DNA of 10,894 nt from CAYPOY01 sp964412395 (GTDB lineage Bacteria > Chloroflexota > Anaerolineae > B4-G1): assembly GCA_964412395.1 (NCBI GenBank), contig CAYPOY010000161.1, positions 1 to 10,894 on the forward strand. The letters run 5' to 3'. Both the position numbers and the translations under genes were made by a program. Of the stretch, positions 1 through 6,888 are shown one piece after another; within the stretch, counting starts at the first letter, position 1; the number at the start of each line of letters is the position of its first letter. The notes under the pieces were generated by a model, which saw nothing but the letters and a program-made list of their open reading frames with translations, did not search any database and was not told the DNA's origin.

Positions 1-24
1 TCAGAGACCTTCGGCGAACGAGGA
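1..24 (+). repeat. Short interspersed repeat, copy A (partial at window edge)
   Basis: These 24 bases match the core of the repeat at 25-63, giving a tandem pair with a 31-base period at the left edge. The copy lacks its left GCCTCG arm because the window begins inside it. See the next entry for the structure. Confidence 0.8.
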
Positions 25-63
25 GCCTCGGTCAGAGACCTTCGGCGAACGAGGACGAGGCCA
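25..63 (+). repeat. Short interspersed structured repeat, copy B
   Basis: This 39-base unit is identical, base for base, to 791-829. It is bounded by GCCTCG (25-30) and its exact reverse complement CGAGGC (56-61). Inside it can fold two small hairpins: GGTC-AGA-GACC (30-40) and TTC-GGC-GAA (41-49). It ends 24 bases before the Shine-Dalgarno site (AAGGAGG, 87-93) of the corrinoid gene. No promoter motif is obvious between repeat and gene. It could be a REP-like or MITE-like palindromic element, or a leader RNA element; the sequence alone does not decide. Confidence 0.85.
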
Positions 64-98
64 ATCACGATCATTCGAGTTAAAGTAAGGAGGATAAA

Positions 99-728
99 GT
101 GCTCAAAGATATATCTGATGCGGTCATATTCGGTGATGCTGACAGAGCCACCAGCCTGATCCAGCAGATGTTGGCGGCAGGGACACCAGCCGGGGATATC
201 ATGGACCAGGGGCTAATCGCTGGGATGAATGTGGTAGGGGAGCGATTCCGAGATTTCGAGATGTTCGTCCCCGAGGTCTTATTATCAGCCCAGGTGATGC
301 AAAAAGGGCTGGATCTCCTCAAGCCATCTCTTGTCGACGCTGGCGTGCCAGGTTGCGGTAAGGTAGTTATTGCGACGGTGGAGGGAGATATTCACGAGAT
401 TGGGAAAAGCCTGGTCGCTTCCTTCCTGGAAGGGTCCGGGTTCGAAGTGATAGACCTGGGTGTTGACGTGTCATCAAGCAGGGTCATCGATGAGGTCAAA
501 CGAGAAGCACCACAAATATTGGCCCTCTCGTCTTTGCTCACCTCTACGATGCGCTCAATGCAGAAAACCATCGAAGTGCTGACCGAGGCTGGGATTCGAG
601 AGGAGGTCAAAGTACTCGTGGGAGGTGCACCGGTTACGCAGTCGTTCGCTGACGCAATAGGTGCCGATGGTTATGCTCCCAACGCCGCATCCGCAGCCGT
701 CAAGGCACGCGAATTGATCGGAAGGTAA
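99..728 (+). CDS. Corrinoid (B12)-binding methyl-carrier protein, MtbC/MttC/MtqC family
   Basis: This protein carries a cobalamin whose cobalt accepts a methyl group from a substrate-specific methyltransferase and hands it to a second methyltransferase. At 209 residues it has the usual family length. Residues 1-85 form the helical cap domain, with the typical VGERF (46-50) and FVPEVLLSA (56-64) segments. Residues 88-209 are the Rossmann-like B12 domain with DIHEIG (97-102), where His99 should be the lower cobalt ligand, followed by SSL (144-146) and GGAP (175-178). The GTG start follows AAGGAGG (87-93) at five bases. The cognate MttB-type methyltransferase is not in the window and may lie to the left. 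The methyltransferase at 9460-10320 is a plausible partner. The substrate (methylamine, betaine or other) cannot be told from this protein. Confidence 0.93.
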   Translation: MLKDISDAVIFGDADRATSLIQQMLAAGTPAGDIMDQGLIAGMNVVGERFRDFEMFVPEVLLSAQVMQKGLDLLKPSLVDAGVPGCGKVVIATVEGDIHEIGKSLVASFLEGSGFEVIDLGVDVSSSRVIDEVKREAPQILALSSLLTSTMRSMQKTIEVLTEAGIREEVKVLVGGAPVTQSFADAIGADGYAPNAASAAVKARELIGR

Positions 729-790
729 TGGCCGCGCCTGCCCTGGGAACTCAACCATGTTCCCTGAGATGATGGTCAAAGACCCAACAC

Positions 791-829
791 GCCTCGGTCA
801 GAGACCTTCGGCGAACGAGGACGAGGCCA
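791..829 (+). repeat. Short interspersed structured repeat, copy C
   Basis: This is a 39-base perfect duplicate of 25-63, in the same orientation, lying between the corrinoid gene and the importer genes and ending 20 bases before the GTG of the first ATPase. It keeps the GCCTCG/CGAGGC ends (791-796 and 822-827) and both inner hairpins. The only purine-rich stretch between it and the start codon is AAGGGG (832-837), a weak, distant ribosome site. Confidence 0.85.
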
Positions 830-849
830 TTAAGGGGCCATAACGAGTC

Positions 850-1578
850 GTGAACACACTACGTGTAGAGCAGGCCATCAAGGACTTCGGGGGACTGCGT
901 GCCGTCCACGATGTGTCCCTTAGCGTGCAGCCCGGCGGAATCATAGGGCTCATTGGGCCTAACGGTGCCGGTAAGACCACCCTTATCAATTGCATCTCCG
1001 GTGTATATAGGCTGACCGCTGGCAAAGTGTGGCTTGGGGATCAGGACGTCACCCGCTGGCGCCCGCATAAGATTTGTCACGCTGGCATAGCCCGCACCTT
1101 CCAGATTCCCCGACCTTTTCCGCGTATGACAGTCAGGGAGAATGTGCTGGTGTCATCGCGCGGAAGGGCCAGCAACATCGAGGAGCCGCTCGACCTGGTG
1201 GGCTTGGCCCACAAGTCGGACATAGCGGCCAGAGGCCTGACCTTTCACGAACGCCGCAAGTTGGAGATCGCCCGAGCATTGGCCGCCCGTCCCCGGTTTC
1301 TCCTCCTTGACGAAGTGATGGCTGGCCTCAACCCAACAGAGACGGTGGAGATGGCGGACTTGCTGTGTAAGATCAGGAGTGATTTGAAAATAGGGATGTT
1401 GTGGATCGAGCATGTCATGGGAGCAGTGATGGAGTATGCAGACTGGATCATCGTTTTGCACCAGGGCGCAAAGCTCACTGAAGGACAACCTCAGGAGATT
1501 GCGAATGATGCCAATGTGATCGAGGTCTATCTGGGCGAACGCTACAAGTTCAAGGAGGAGCAGATTGCTCAAGGTTGA
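850..1578 (+). CDS. livG: ABC transporter ATP-binding protein, LivG type
   Basis: This is one of the two cytoplasmic ATPases driving a Liv-type (HAAT family) importer. The 242 residues show Walker A GPNGAGKTT (36-44), Q-loop Gln85 in ARTFQIPRPF, Walker B FLLLDE (150-155) followed by the LivG-typical AGLNPTE (158-164), and the H-loop His188 in LWIEHVM. The signature motif is not LSGGQ but LTFHERRKLE (130-139). A degenerate LTLxxRKRLE form with LLLDEVMAGL is, to my knowledge, a recurrent LivG subfamily, so this is not evidence of decay. Translation starts at GTG with no strong nearby Shine-Dalgarno. The 3' end overlaps the next ATPase gene by 14 bases, so the two are translationally coupled. 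The transported compound is not deducible from the ATPase. Confidence 0.93.
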   Translation: MNTLRVEQAIKDFGGLRAVHDVSLSVQPGGIIGLIGPNGAGKTTLINCISGVYRLTAGKVWLGDQDVTRWRPHKICHAGIARTFQIPRPFPRMTVRENVLVSSRGRASNIEEPLDLVGLAHKSDIAARGLTFHERRKLEIARALAARPRFLLLDEVMAGLNPTETVEMADLLCKIRSDLKIGMLWIEHVMGAVMEYADWIIVLHQGAKLTEGQPQEIANDANVIEVYLGERYKFKEEQIAQG

Positions 1579-2272
1579 GGGCCTCCACGTTGCTTACGAT
1601 GGGCTGAAAGCATTAGAAGACATCACATTTGAGGTATACGATCAGGAATTCCTGGCCCTGATTGGCAGCAATGGAGCGGGTAAGTCTACTCTTCTCAATA
1701 CGCTGATGGGTCTGCTCAAACCCTCGGCAGGGGTTATTTACTTCGACGGGGAACGTATTGATCGCCTTTCCTCCGCCGACATCGTGGAAAAGGGGCTGAT
1801 TCTCGTCCCTGAAGGCAAGTGTAGTTTTCCTCAAATGAGTGTGGTAGAGAATCTGCTCATGGGAGCCTACCCGCGCCGATGTCGGAAGATGATGAGACAA
1901 ACGCTCGAACAGGTCTTCACTTACTTCCCCCGGCTTAAGGAGCGGCAGAAGCAATTGGCCTGCACCCTGAGCGGCGGTGAGCTACAGATGCTGGTTATCG
2001 GCCGTGGTTTGATGGCACAACCCCGGCTGTTGATGTTGGATGAGCCTTCGCTTGGGCTAGCCCCATTCCTGGTGCTGGAGATTTTCGGGATCCTGAAGGA
2101 CCTTCACCAGAGCCTCGGCATAAGTATCATCCTGGCTGAACAAAACGTATCCCATGCCCTTCGTCTCTCCAAAAGAGCTGTTGTGCTGGAGAATGGACAG
2201 GTGGCTATGGAGGGCAGCAGCGCAGATCTCCTTAACAATCCCGAGGTCAAAGTCAGGTATCTGGGTATATAA
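1565..2272 (+). CDS. livF: ABC transporter ATP-binding protein, LivF type
   Basis: This is the second ATPase of the importer, expected to pair with the LivG-type subunit beneath the LivH/LivM permease pair. The 235 residues are the usual LivF length. Motifs are Walker A GSNGAGKS (34-41), the LivF-typical VPEG segment (81-84), a canonical signature LSGGE (135-139), and Walker B LLMLDEP (155-161). The H-loop position holds Gln in AEQN (191-194), which is normal for LivF. The start is TTG at 1565, six bases after a perfect AAGGAGG (1552-1558) inside livG; this site supports the rare start codon. The gene ends with the RYLGI tail common in these proteins. Confidence 0.94.
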   Translation: MLKVEGLHVAYDGLKALEDITFEVYDQEFLALIGSNGAGKSTLLNTLMGLLKPSAGVIYFDGERIDRLSSADIVEKGLILVPEGKCSFPQMSVVENLLMGAYPRRCRKMMRQTLEQVFTYFPRLKERQKQLACTLSGGELQMLVIGRGLMAQPRLLMLDEPSLGLAPFLVLEIFGILKDLHQSLGISIILAEQNVSHALRLSKRAVVLENGQVAMEGSSADLLNNPEVKVRYLGI

Positions 2273-2307
2273 CAAGCGCAAAGGCCAAGTCCTGTGTGGC
2301 TATGCTC

Positions 2308-2329
2308 GGCTTGGATGACAATCCAAGCC
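2308..2329 (+). other. Stem-loop between ATPase and binding-protein genes
   Basis: GGCTTGGAT (2308-2316) and ATCCAAGCC (2321-2329) are perfect reverse complements, giving a nine-pair stem with a GACA loop. No U-run follows, so it is not a standard terminator. It may protect the binding-protein message or mark a processing site, which would help the binding protein to be made in excess. Confidence 0.6.
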
Positions 2330-2345
2330 CAATTCAAGTATTGAG

Positions 2346-2376
2346 AAAGGAGGAGGAAGAAAGCGATATGATGTGA
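2346..2376 (+). promoter_or_regulatory. Extra Shine-Dalgarno with two-codon ATG-ATG-TGA frame
   Basis: A long ribosome-binding sequence (AAAGGAGGAGG, 2346-2356) is followed by ATG ATG TGA (2368-2376), so any ribosome starting here would stop after two codons. It lies 58 bases upstream of the binding-protein start, which has its own site at 2419-2425. It could be a minimal regulatory frame, a ribosome standby site that shields the mRNA, or a remnant of an earlier start. Spacing to the first ATG is 11 bases, rather long. Confidence 0.3.
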
Positions 2377-2433
2377 ATTGCCCCAACGTGCCAGTGTATC
2401 TAAGCTCAAGCCCTAGATAAGGAGGAAAAAAAG

Positions 2434-3654
2434 ATGAATAAGAGGAAATTGCTGGCGTCGTTCGCGATCTTGGCGCTCCTGGTATCGGTCCTGGCGGGTT
2501 GCGGTCCAAAACCACAGCCCACAGCCGAGCCTACAGTTGAGCCGGTGGAGGAAGCCGCCCCCATCAAAATCGGTGTACCAACGCCACTATCGCCACCGGC
2601 AGACTACAAGGCCGGGGAAATCAACGTAGACACGGTTAACCTGGCGATCGAAGAATTGAATGAGAAGGGGGGCGTCCTCGGACGAAAGTTCGAAGCAGTG
2701 GTAGCTGACGACGAGGGTGATACGTCCACGGGCGTAAGCGTGGTCACGAAGCTGATCACGGAAGACGAAGTGGTTGCCCTCGTCGGGCCGTGGCATAGCT
2801 CTGTTGCATTGGCTCAGTCAAAGATCGCCGATGAGTACAAAGTCCCGATCTTTCTGCACTACAGTTGGACAGACGAGATTACGACCATGCACTCCGACTA
2901 TGTGTTCCGAGTTAGCCCCTACAACTCGGAGATCGCCCAGCTCCTGGTTCCCTTTCTCAAGGAGCAAGGGTACAAACACGTTGGCTTTATGGCCGAAGAC
3001 TCCGCCTACGGGACCGGCTTTGCCGATGGCCTGACAGAATCGGCAGGAGCGGAGGGTATCGAAGTGACTACCCGGGTCTTCCCAGCCGAGTCAATGGACC
3101 TGAGTCCCCAGCTTTTGGAATTCAAGTCCTTGACGCCTCCGATCGATCTCCTGGTGATAGCCGCCGTGTACCAACCTATGTACCTGATCCCCAAGCAGGC
3201 GCGGGAGGTGGGCTTGACATGTGACATTATGGCTGGCTGGGACTATCCGGGCTGGTCGCCTGAGTATTGGGAGACGACTGGCGAGACCGGCGTGGGGGTG
3301 TTCTATCCCACCTTCTACTCCAGCCAGCTAACCCTCTCGCCTCTTGGCACCCACTTCAAGGAGGCATACACGGCAGCTTATGATCACGAGCCGCCCATCT
3401 ATGCCTATTACCTTTACGATGAGGTCATGATGATCGCCGAGGCGATCGAGCAGGCCGGTTCCACCGATCCAGAGAAAATCGCTGAAGCCTTAAGGGCAAT
3501 GGAATTCGATGGAACCACCGGCAAGATCAAATTCGAGCGCCGGGATACGCCTGGTGACCCTGTTTGGAACCAATGGTTGGGGCACCAGATCTTCATTATG
3601 AGACCCACGGAAGTAGGTCAGATGCAAGATCAGGCCGAGATTTTTTGGCCTTGA
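2434..3654 (+). CDS. livK: ABC transporter substrate-binding lipoprotein, LivK family
   Basis: This protein captures the substrate outside the membrane and delivers it to the LivH/LivM pore. Residues 1-22 are a lipoprotein signal peptide ending in the lipobox LAGC, with Cys23 as the lipidated residue. Residues 24-43 are a Pro/Thr/Glu-rich tether. From about 44 to the end it has the type I periplasmic-binding-protein fold (Peripla_BP_6 type), with KIGVPTPLS (45-53), ELNEKGGVLGR (74-84) and VALVGPW (114-120). The 406 residues are normal length. Aromatics are dense around 268-295 (AGWDYPGWSPEYW, then VFYPTFYSS), which would suit a cationic methylated-ammonium ligand, but this is only suggestive. 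The ATG follows AAGGAGG (2419-2425) at eight bases. It sits between the ATPase and permease genes and is followed by a strong hairpin. Confidence 0.93.
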   Translation: MNKRKLLASFAILALLVSVLAGCGPKPQPTAEPTVEPVEEAAPIKIGVPTPLSPPADYKAGEINVDTVNLAIEELNEKGGVLGRKFEAVVADDEGDTSTGVSVVTKLITEDEVVALVGPWHSSVALAQSKIADEYKVPIFLHYSWTDEITTMHSDYVFRVSPYNSEIAQLLVPFLKEQGYKHVGFMAEDSAYGTGFADGLTESAGAEGIEVTTRVFPAESMDLSPQLLEFKSLTPPIDLLVIAAVYQPMYLIPKQAREVGLTCDIMAGWDYPGWSPEYWETTGETGVGVFYPTFYSSQLTLSPLGTHFKEAYTAAYDHEPPIYAYYLYDEVMMIAEAIEQAGSTDPEKIAEALRAMEFDGTTGKIKFERRDTPGDPVWNQWLGHQIFIMRPTEVGQMQDQAEIFWP

Positions 3655-3674
3655 GGCAATAGCCACATGACCAT

Positions 3675-3726
3675 CCTGCTGTCTCCGCCTTTCTAACGGG
3701 GTGGAGACAGCAGGAGTTTTCCTTTC
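3675..3726 (+). terminator. Terminator-like hairpin after the binding-protein gene
   Basis: CCTGCTGTCTCC (3675-3686) and GGAGACAGCAGG (3703-3714) form a perfect 12-pair stem around a 16-base loop. The stem is followed by AGTTTTCCTTTC (3715-3726), a modest pyrimidine/T tract. It lies 21 bases after the binding-protein stop and 33 bases before the permease start. Because the permease genes need the same transcript or a promoter not visible here, it is probably a leaky terminator or 3' stabiliser that raises binding protein over permease. Confidence 0.75.
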
Positions 3727-3758
3727 AACTTAGCTTAAGGATAGGAGGGCCTGCAGAC

Positions 3759-4640
3759 GTGGACTCGTGGATGCTGTTCGTTGAGGTTCTTGTCCGGGGC
3801 ATTGCCATGGGGTTGGTGTACGCCCTTATGGGAGTTGGCGTGACCCTCATCTTTGGCGTCATGCGCATCAGCAACTTTGCCCAGGGAGAGTTCTATATGC
3901 TGGGCGCCTACGTCATCTTTTATCTCATGAACAGCTTGTCTCTGCCATTCTATGTGGCTGTTCCGATGGGTATGCTTATAATCTTTGCCCTCGGCGCGGT
4001 GGTGGAGAAGCTGCTCTTGAGCCCCATTCATGGCAAGCATGTTGAGAATGCCATGGAGTACAGCCTCATCATTACTTTTGCTCTGAGCATTTTCTTTCAA
4101 AAGCTATCCATTCTGATATTCGGCCCATTCTACCGTAAACCGCCTGATTATCTGGTGGGTAACGTCGGAATTGGGCCGGTTGCCATTCCTGGCAACCTGT
4201 TTATAGCCATAATCGTCTCGGCTTTGCTCATTCTTGTAGTCACTTTGGTCATTGGCCGCACCAGGACAGGGCGCGCCTGGAGAGCAATTGCTCAATCGCC
4301 ACGGGGAGCCAGCATCGTTGGCGTCCGTATTGGTAGACAAGGTACATTGGTGTTTGGCCTTTCTACAGCCATAGCCGCTGCCGCTGGTGCGATCCTGGCA
4401 CCGATTACCCTGATCTTTCCAACTGTTGGCAGTACTTCTCTGGTCAAAGGCTACGAGATCATGGCCATCGGTGGAGTGGGCTCTATTCCTGGCAGCCTGA
4501 TTGGCGGCATTATGCTAGGTGTGGCGGAAACGTTGGGGTCCGTCTATCTGGACTCCGCATATAAGGACCTGTATGGCTTTGCGCTGCTGATGCTCTTCTT
4601 GATCTTCCGGCCCAGGGGCCTTTTCGGACAGGTAGCCTGA
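3759..4640 (+). CDS. livH: ABC transporter permease, LivH type
   Basis: This is an integral membrane subunit forming half of the importer channel. The 293-residue protein is strongly hydrophobic with about eight likely membrane helices. It has the LivH-typical first-helix region YALMGVGVTLIFGV (21-34) running into RISNFAQGEFYMLGAY (36-51), a cytoplasmic coupling segment with RAIAQSPRGASIVGVR (175-190), and the family's C-terminal GGVGSIPGSLIGG (238-250). It ends IFRPRGLFG (282-290). Translation starts at GTG, ten bases after AGGAGG (3743-3748). It is followed after 42 bases by the second permease gene. A terminator-like hairpin separates it from the binding-protein gene, but no clear promoter is seen in the gap. 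Confidence 0.94.
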   Translation: MDSWMLFVEVLVRGIAMGLVYALMGVGVTLIFGVMRISNFAQGEFYMLGAYVIFYLMNSLSLPFYVAVPMGMLIIFALGAVVEKLLLSPIHGKHVENAMEYSLIITFALSIFFQKLSILIFGPFYRKPPDYLVGNVGIGPVAIPGNLFIAIIVSALLILVVTLVIGRTRTGRAWRAIAQSPRGASIVGVRIGRQGTLVFGLSTAIAAAAGAILAPITLIFPTVGSTSLVKGYEIMAIGGVGSIPGSLIGGIMLGVAETLGSVYLDSAYKDLYGFALLMLFLIFRPRGLFGQVA

Positions 4641-4682
4641 TTCCAGGTGTAGACCTTACCAATAGCTAAGGAAAGGCAAACA

Positions 4683-5657
4683 ATGAGGATTTCGAGGTTC
4701 GTCTGGATAGCGGTGCTGGCGGTAGTCGCTGCCCTCGTGCCATTGGTTGTCAAGTCACCTCACTGGCTGCATGTTCTTGACATCACCCTTTATTACATCC
4801 TGCTTACTTCGAGCTGGAATCTCATGATGGGATATACAGGACTTTTTTCTTTTGCTCACACGGCGTTGTCGGCAGTCGGTGGCTACACTTCTGGCCTCCT
4901 GGCCTTAAGGGCGGGCATTCATCCTGCGCTGGCAATGCTGGCAGGAGGTCTAATGGCCGCCACTGCTAGCCTGGTGCTTGGCATGGTGAGTTTGCGTTTG
5001 CGCGGGTTCTACCTGTGTCTCGTGACCTGGGCCTTTGCTGAAATTGCCACCGGCATTCTGCGCGCTGAGTATGAGATCACTGGTGGCACTATGGGGCTGG
5101 TTGTCCCTGGTCTTTTCCCAACTGGGGTAAAAAGGGTGGCTTTCTACTTTGTGGGTTTGGGACTGGTTATTGCGTTCCTGGTCTTTATGGAATATCTGTC
5201 GCAGTCGCGTGTTGGTATCTACCTGCGCTCAATTCGTGACGACGAGCTAGCCAGCGAGGCAATGGGTGTCAATACCACCGCCTGGAAAGTTTTTTGTTTC
5301 ACAGTCTGCGGTTTCTGGGCCGGTATTGCCGGTGCCTACTATGGTCACTATATCGGCGTTGTGGACCCGGGCATGGGCTCTCTTAATGAAATGAGCCTCG
5401 TGATCCTCATGGTGGTTATCGGGGGTATTGGATCCATTCCTGGCCCAGTGGTGGGTGCTGTCCTCGTTGTGATCCTGTCCGACCTCCTGCGTGGCAGCCT
5501 GGCGGCCATGAGTATGTTAATCTTTGCTATCGTCATGGTTATAGTTATGCGGTTTTTCCCCGGCGGGCTGACAGCCAGCCTGCGCCACTTGAGGCAGGAG
5601 GTATCCGCTATTAGGTCTCGGTCTGGCACAGGCAGGATAAGTGAAAGCCACTCATAG
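4683..5657 (+). CDS. livM: ABC transporter permease, LivM type
   Basis: This is the second membrane subunit of the importer. The 324 residues show the LivM hallmarks SSWNLMMGYTGLFSFAH (43-59), the coupling-helix region LRSIRDDELASEAMGVN (181-197), and GGIGSIPGPVVGA (247-259). The C-terminal 25 or so residues after FFPGGLTASLRHL are Arg- and Ser-rich and probably cytoplasmic. The ATG is preceded by AAGGAAAGG (4668-4676), an acceptable ribosome site. It closes the importer set, so the complete livG-livF-livK-livH-livM complement is present, in an order that places the ATPase genes first. Confidence 0.94.
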   Translation: MRISRFVWIAVLAVVAALVPLVVKSPHWLHVLDITLYYILLTSSWNLMMGYTGLFSFAHTALSAVGGYTSGLLALRAGIHPALAMLAGGLMAATASLVLGMVSLRLRGFYLCLVTWAFAEIATGILRAEYEITGGTMGLVVPGLFPTGVKRVAFYFVGLGLVIAFLVFMEYLSQSRVGIYLRSIRDDELASEAMGVNTTAWKVFCFTVCGFWAGIAGAYYGHYIGVVDPGMGSLNEMSLVILMVVIGGIGSIPGPVVGAVLVVILSDLLRGSLAAMSMLIFAIVMVIVMRFFPGGLTASLRHLRQEVSAIRSRSGTGRISESHS

Positions 5658-5688
5658 TTTGCGGAAGGTATATCTGAAGAATCCAGCG

Positions 5689-5718
5689 GCGGTCGGGAGA
5701 CCTTGCCGAACGGGAGGG
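5689..5718 (+). repeat. Diverged copy D of the interspersed repeat, overlapping a ribosome site
   Basis: The segment keeps the order of the repeat at 25-63: GGTC and GACC arms (5691-5694 and 5699-5702, now with a GGGA loop), then TTGCCGAACGGGA against TTCGGCGAACGAGGA in the other copies. The outer GCCTCG/CGAGGC arms are lost. Its right end GGAGGG (5713-5718) is the Shine-Dalgarno of the next gene, seven bases from its ATG. It has the same orientation, and the same position just before a start codon, as the other copies. Confidence 0.55.
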
Positions 5719-5725
5719 CAGTGGT

Positions 5726-6706
5726 ATGATTCGCATCCTCTCGCGTGAAGACGTGCGCCGGGCGCTGCCGATGCGCCAGGCGATTGAAGCGATAAAGGGA
5801 GCCTTCGCTCAACTCTCCACCGGCCAGGCTGACGTGCCGCTGAGAGTGGCACTCAACGTACCTCGTCACGACGGCGTCACCCTCTTCATGCCCGCCTACC
5901 TGTCCGCCGACGACCAGATGGCGGTCAAAATCGTCTCCGTCTTCAACGACAACCCGGCCAGGGGCCTACCGCTCATCCACGCACTGGTCGTGGTCGTGGA
6001 TGCGACGACGGGGGTGCCAGTGGCCGTGATAGACGGGACGTACCTGACGGCGCTGCGCACAGGCGCGGCCTCCGGCGCTGCCACGGACCTGCTGGCCCGC
6101 GAAGACGCACGCATCGTCGCCATCTTCGGCGCTGGCGTGCAGGGGCGCACGCAACTGGAGGCGGTCTGCGCCGTGCGTCCCATCGAGGCGGCCTGGGTTT
6201 ACGACGTCGCGCCAGAGCGAGCAGCTGCCTACGCTGCCGAGATGAGCCAGCGACTGTCGCTCCCGGTGAAGGTCGCCGCGTCGCCGTCCGAGGCGGTGCG
6301 TCAGGCCGGCGTCATCTGTACAGCCACCACCTCATCCAGCCCTGTGTTTGAGGACGCCGACGTCCGGCCCGGGACGCACATCAACGCCATGGGCGCTTAC
6401 ACTCCCCAGATGCAGGAGATACCGGCGGAGACGATCCTGCGGGCTAAAGTTGTGATTGATCACCGGAAGGCAAGCCTGGCCGAGGCCGGGGACCTGCTGA
6501 TCCCGCTGCAGCAGGGACTGATGACCGAGGACCACATCTACGCGGAACTGGGGGAAATTGCCGCCGGGCGCAAGCCGGGGCGAACGTCGTCGGAGGAGAT
6601 CACGCTCTTCAAATCGGTGGGCGTGGCCGTCCAGGATGTGGCGGCTGCGGGTGCGGTGCTGGATGCGGCCAGGCGGCTGGGCCTGGGGACCGAGATGGCG
6701 CTGTAG
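5726..6706 (+). CDS. Ornithine cyclodeaminase/mu-crystallin family NAD(P)-dependent enzyme
   Basis: Members deaminate ornithine to proline or reduce imino acids and cyclic imines (for example alanine dehydrogenase of archaea, or delta-1-pyrroline-2-carboxylate reductase). The 326 residues are full length. Lys68 (AVKIVS) and Arg111 in TALRTGAASG (108-117) match the substrate-carboxylate site. GAGVQG (135-140) is the Rossmann loop, and Asp160 ending the second strand (VYD) favours NAD(H). LFKSVGVAVQDVA (294-306) is the usual C-terminal signature. The catalytic Asp of true ornithine cyclodeaminases, found in a GGD motif, is replaced by Tyr225 in NAMGAYTP (220-227), so a reductase/dehydrogenase role is likelier than ornithine deamination. 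Next to an amine oxidoreductase and methyl-transfer genes, a secondary or cyclic amino acid is a reasonable but unproven substrate. Base composition is richer in GC than the importer genes. Confidence 0.88.
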   Translation: MIRILSREDVRRALPMRQAIEAIKGAFAQLSTGQADVPLRVALNVPRHDGVTLFMPAYLSADDQMAVKIVSVFNDNPARGLPLIHALVVVVDATTGVPVAVIDGTYLTALRTGAASGAATDLLAREDARIVAIFGAGVQGRTQLEAVCAVRPIEAAWVYDVAPERAAAYAAEMSQRLSLPVKVAASPSEAVRQAGVICTATTSSSPVFEDADVRPGTHINAMGAYTPQMQEIPAETILRAKVVIDHRKASLAEAGDLLIPLQQGLMTEDHIYAELGEIAAGRKPGRTSSEEITLFKSVGVAVQDVAAAGAVLDAARRLGLGTEMAL

Positions 6707-6888
6707 TGCCGTCTGATCGCCTGCGCGGCTACGGCCTCGCCCTCGTCGCTGCTGCGCTGTGGGCTACATTGGGGCTGTTCTACAAGTCGCTGGCTGCCCT
6801 GGTCCGTGCTCTGACCACGTCATCGCCCCTCTTCTGGCTCCTGATTCCAGGGTTGGTGCCGACGCTGGGCGCAGTGGGCTGCCGTTGA
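6706..6888 (+). pseudogene. Remnant of an EamA/DMT-family membrane transporter
   Basis: The frame starts with GTG overlapping the upstream TAG by one base (TAGTG) and runs 60 codons. Residues 6-32 look like the first helix of an EamA (drug/metabolite transporter) protein, with LALVAAALWATLGLFYKSL. Residues 41-57 (SPLFWLLIPGLVPTLGA) resemble a segment normally found well over 100 residues further on, near the end of one EamA repeat. The middle seems deleted and the rest is lost: intact proteins are about 280-300 residues. The break falls at the promoter of the next gene. The one-base overlap suggests it was once cotranscribed with the OCD-family gene, perhaps as an exporter or importer for the same pathway. 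A real small membrane protein is possible but less likely. Confidence 0.6.

Noticed and set aside
1..63. Possible start of a CRISPR array (tandem 24-base identity with a 31-base period)
   Set aside because: The spacer between copies is only seven bases and is part of the repeat itself; no further units follow and no cas genes are present.
745..764. Small hairpin GGGAAC/GTTCCC after the corrinoid gene as a terminator
   Set aside because: Only six pairs, an eight-base loop and no T-run; too weak to call.
850..1578. The LivG ATPase as a degraded, non-functional ABC protein because it lacks LSGGQ
   Set aside because: Walker A, Q-loop, Walker B and H-loop are intact and the degenerate signature followed by a normal LDEVMAGL region is, to my knowledge, a recurring LivG variant.
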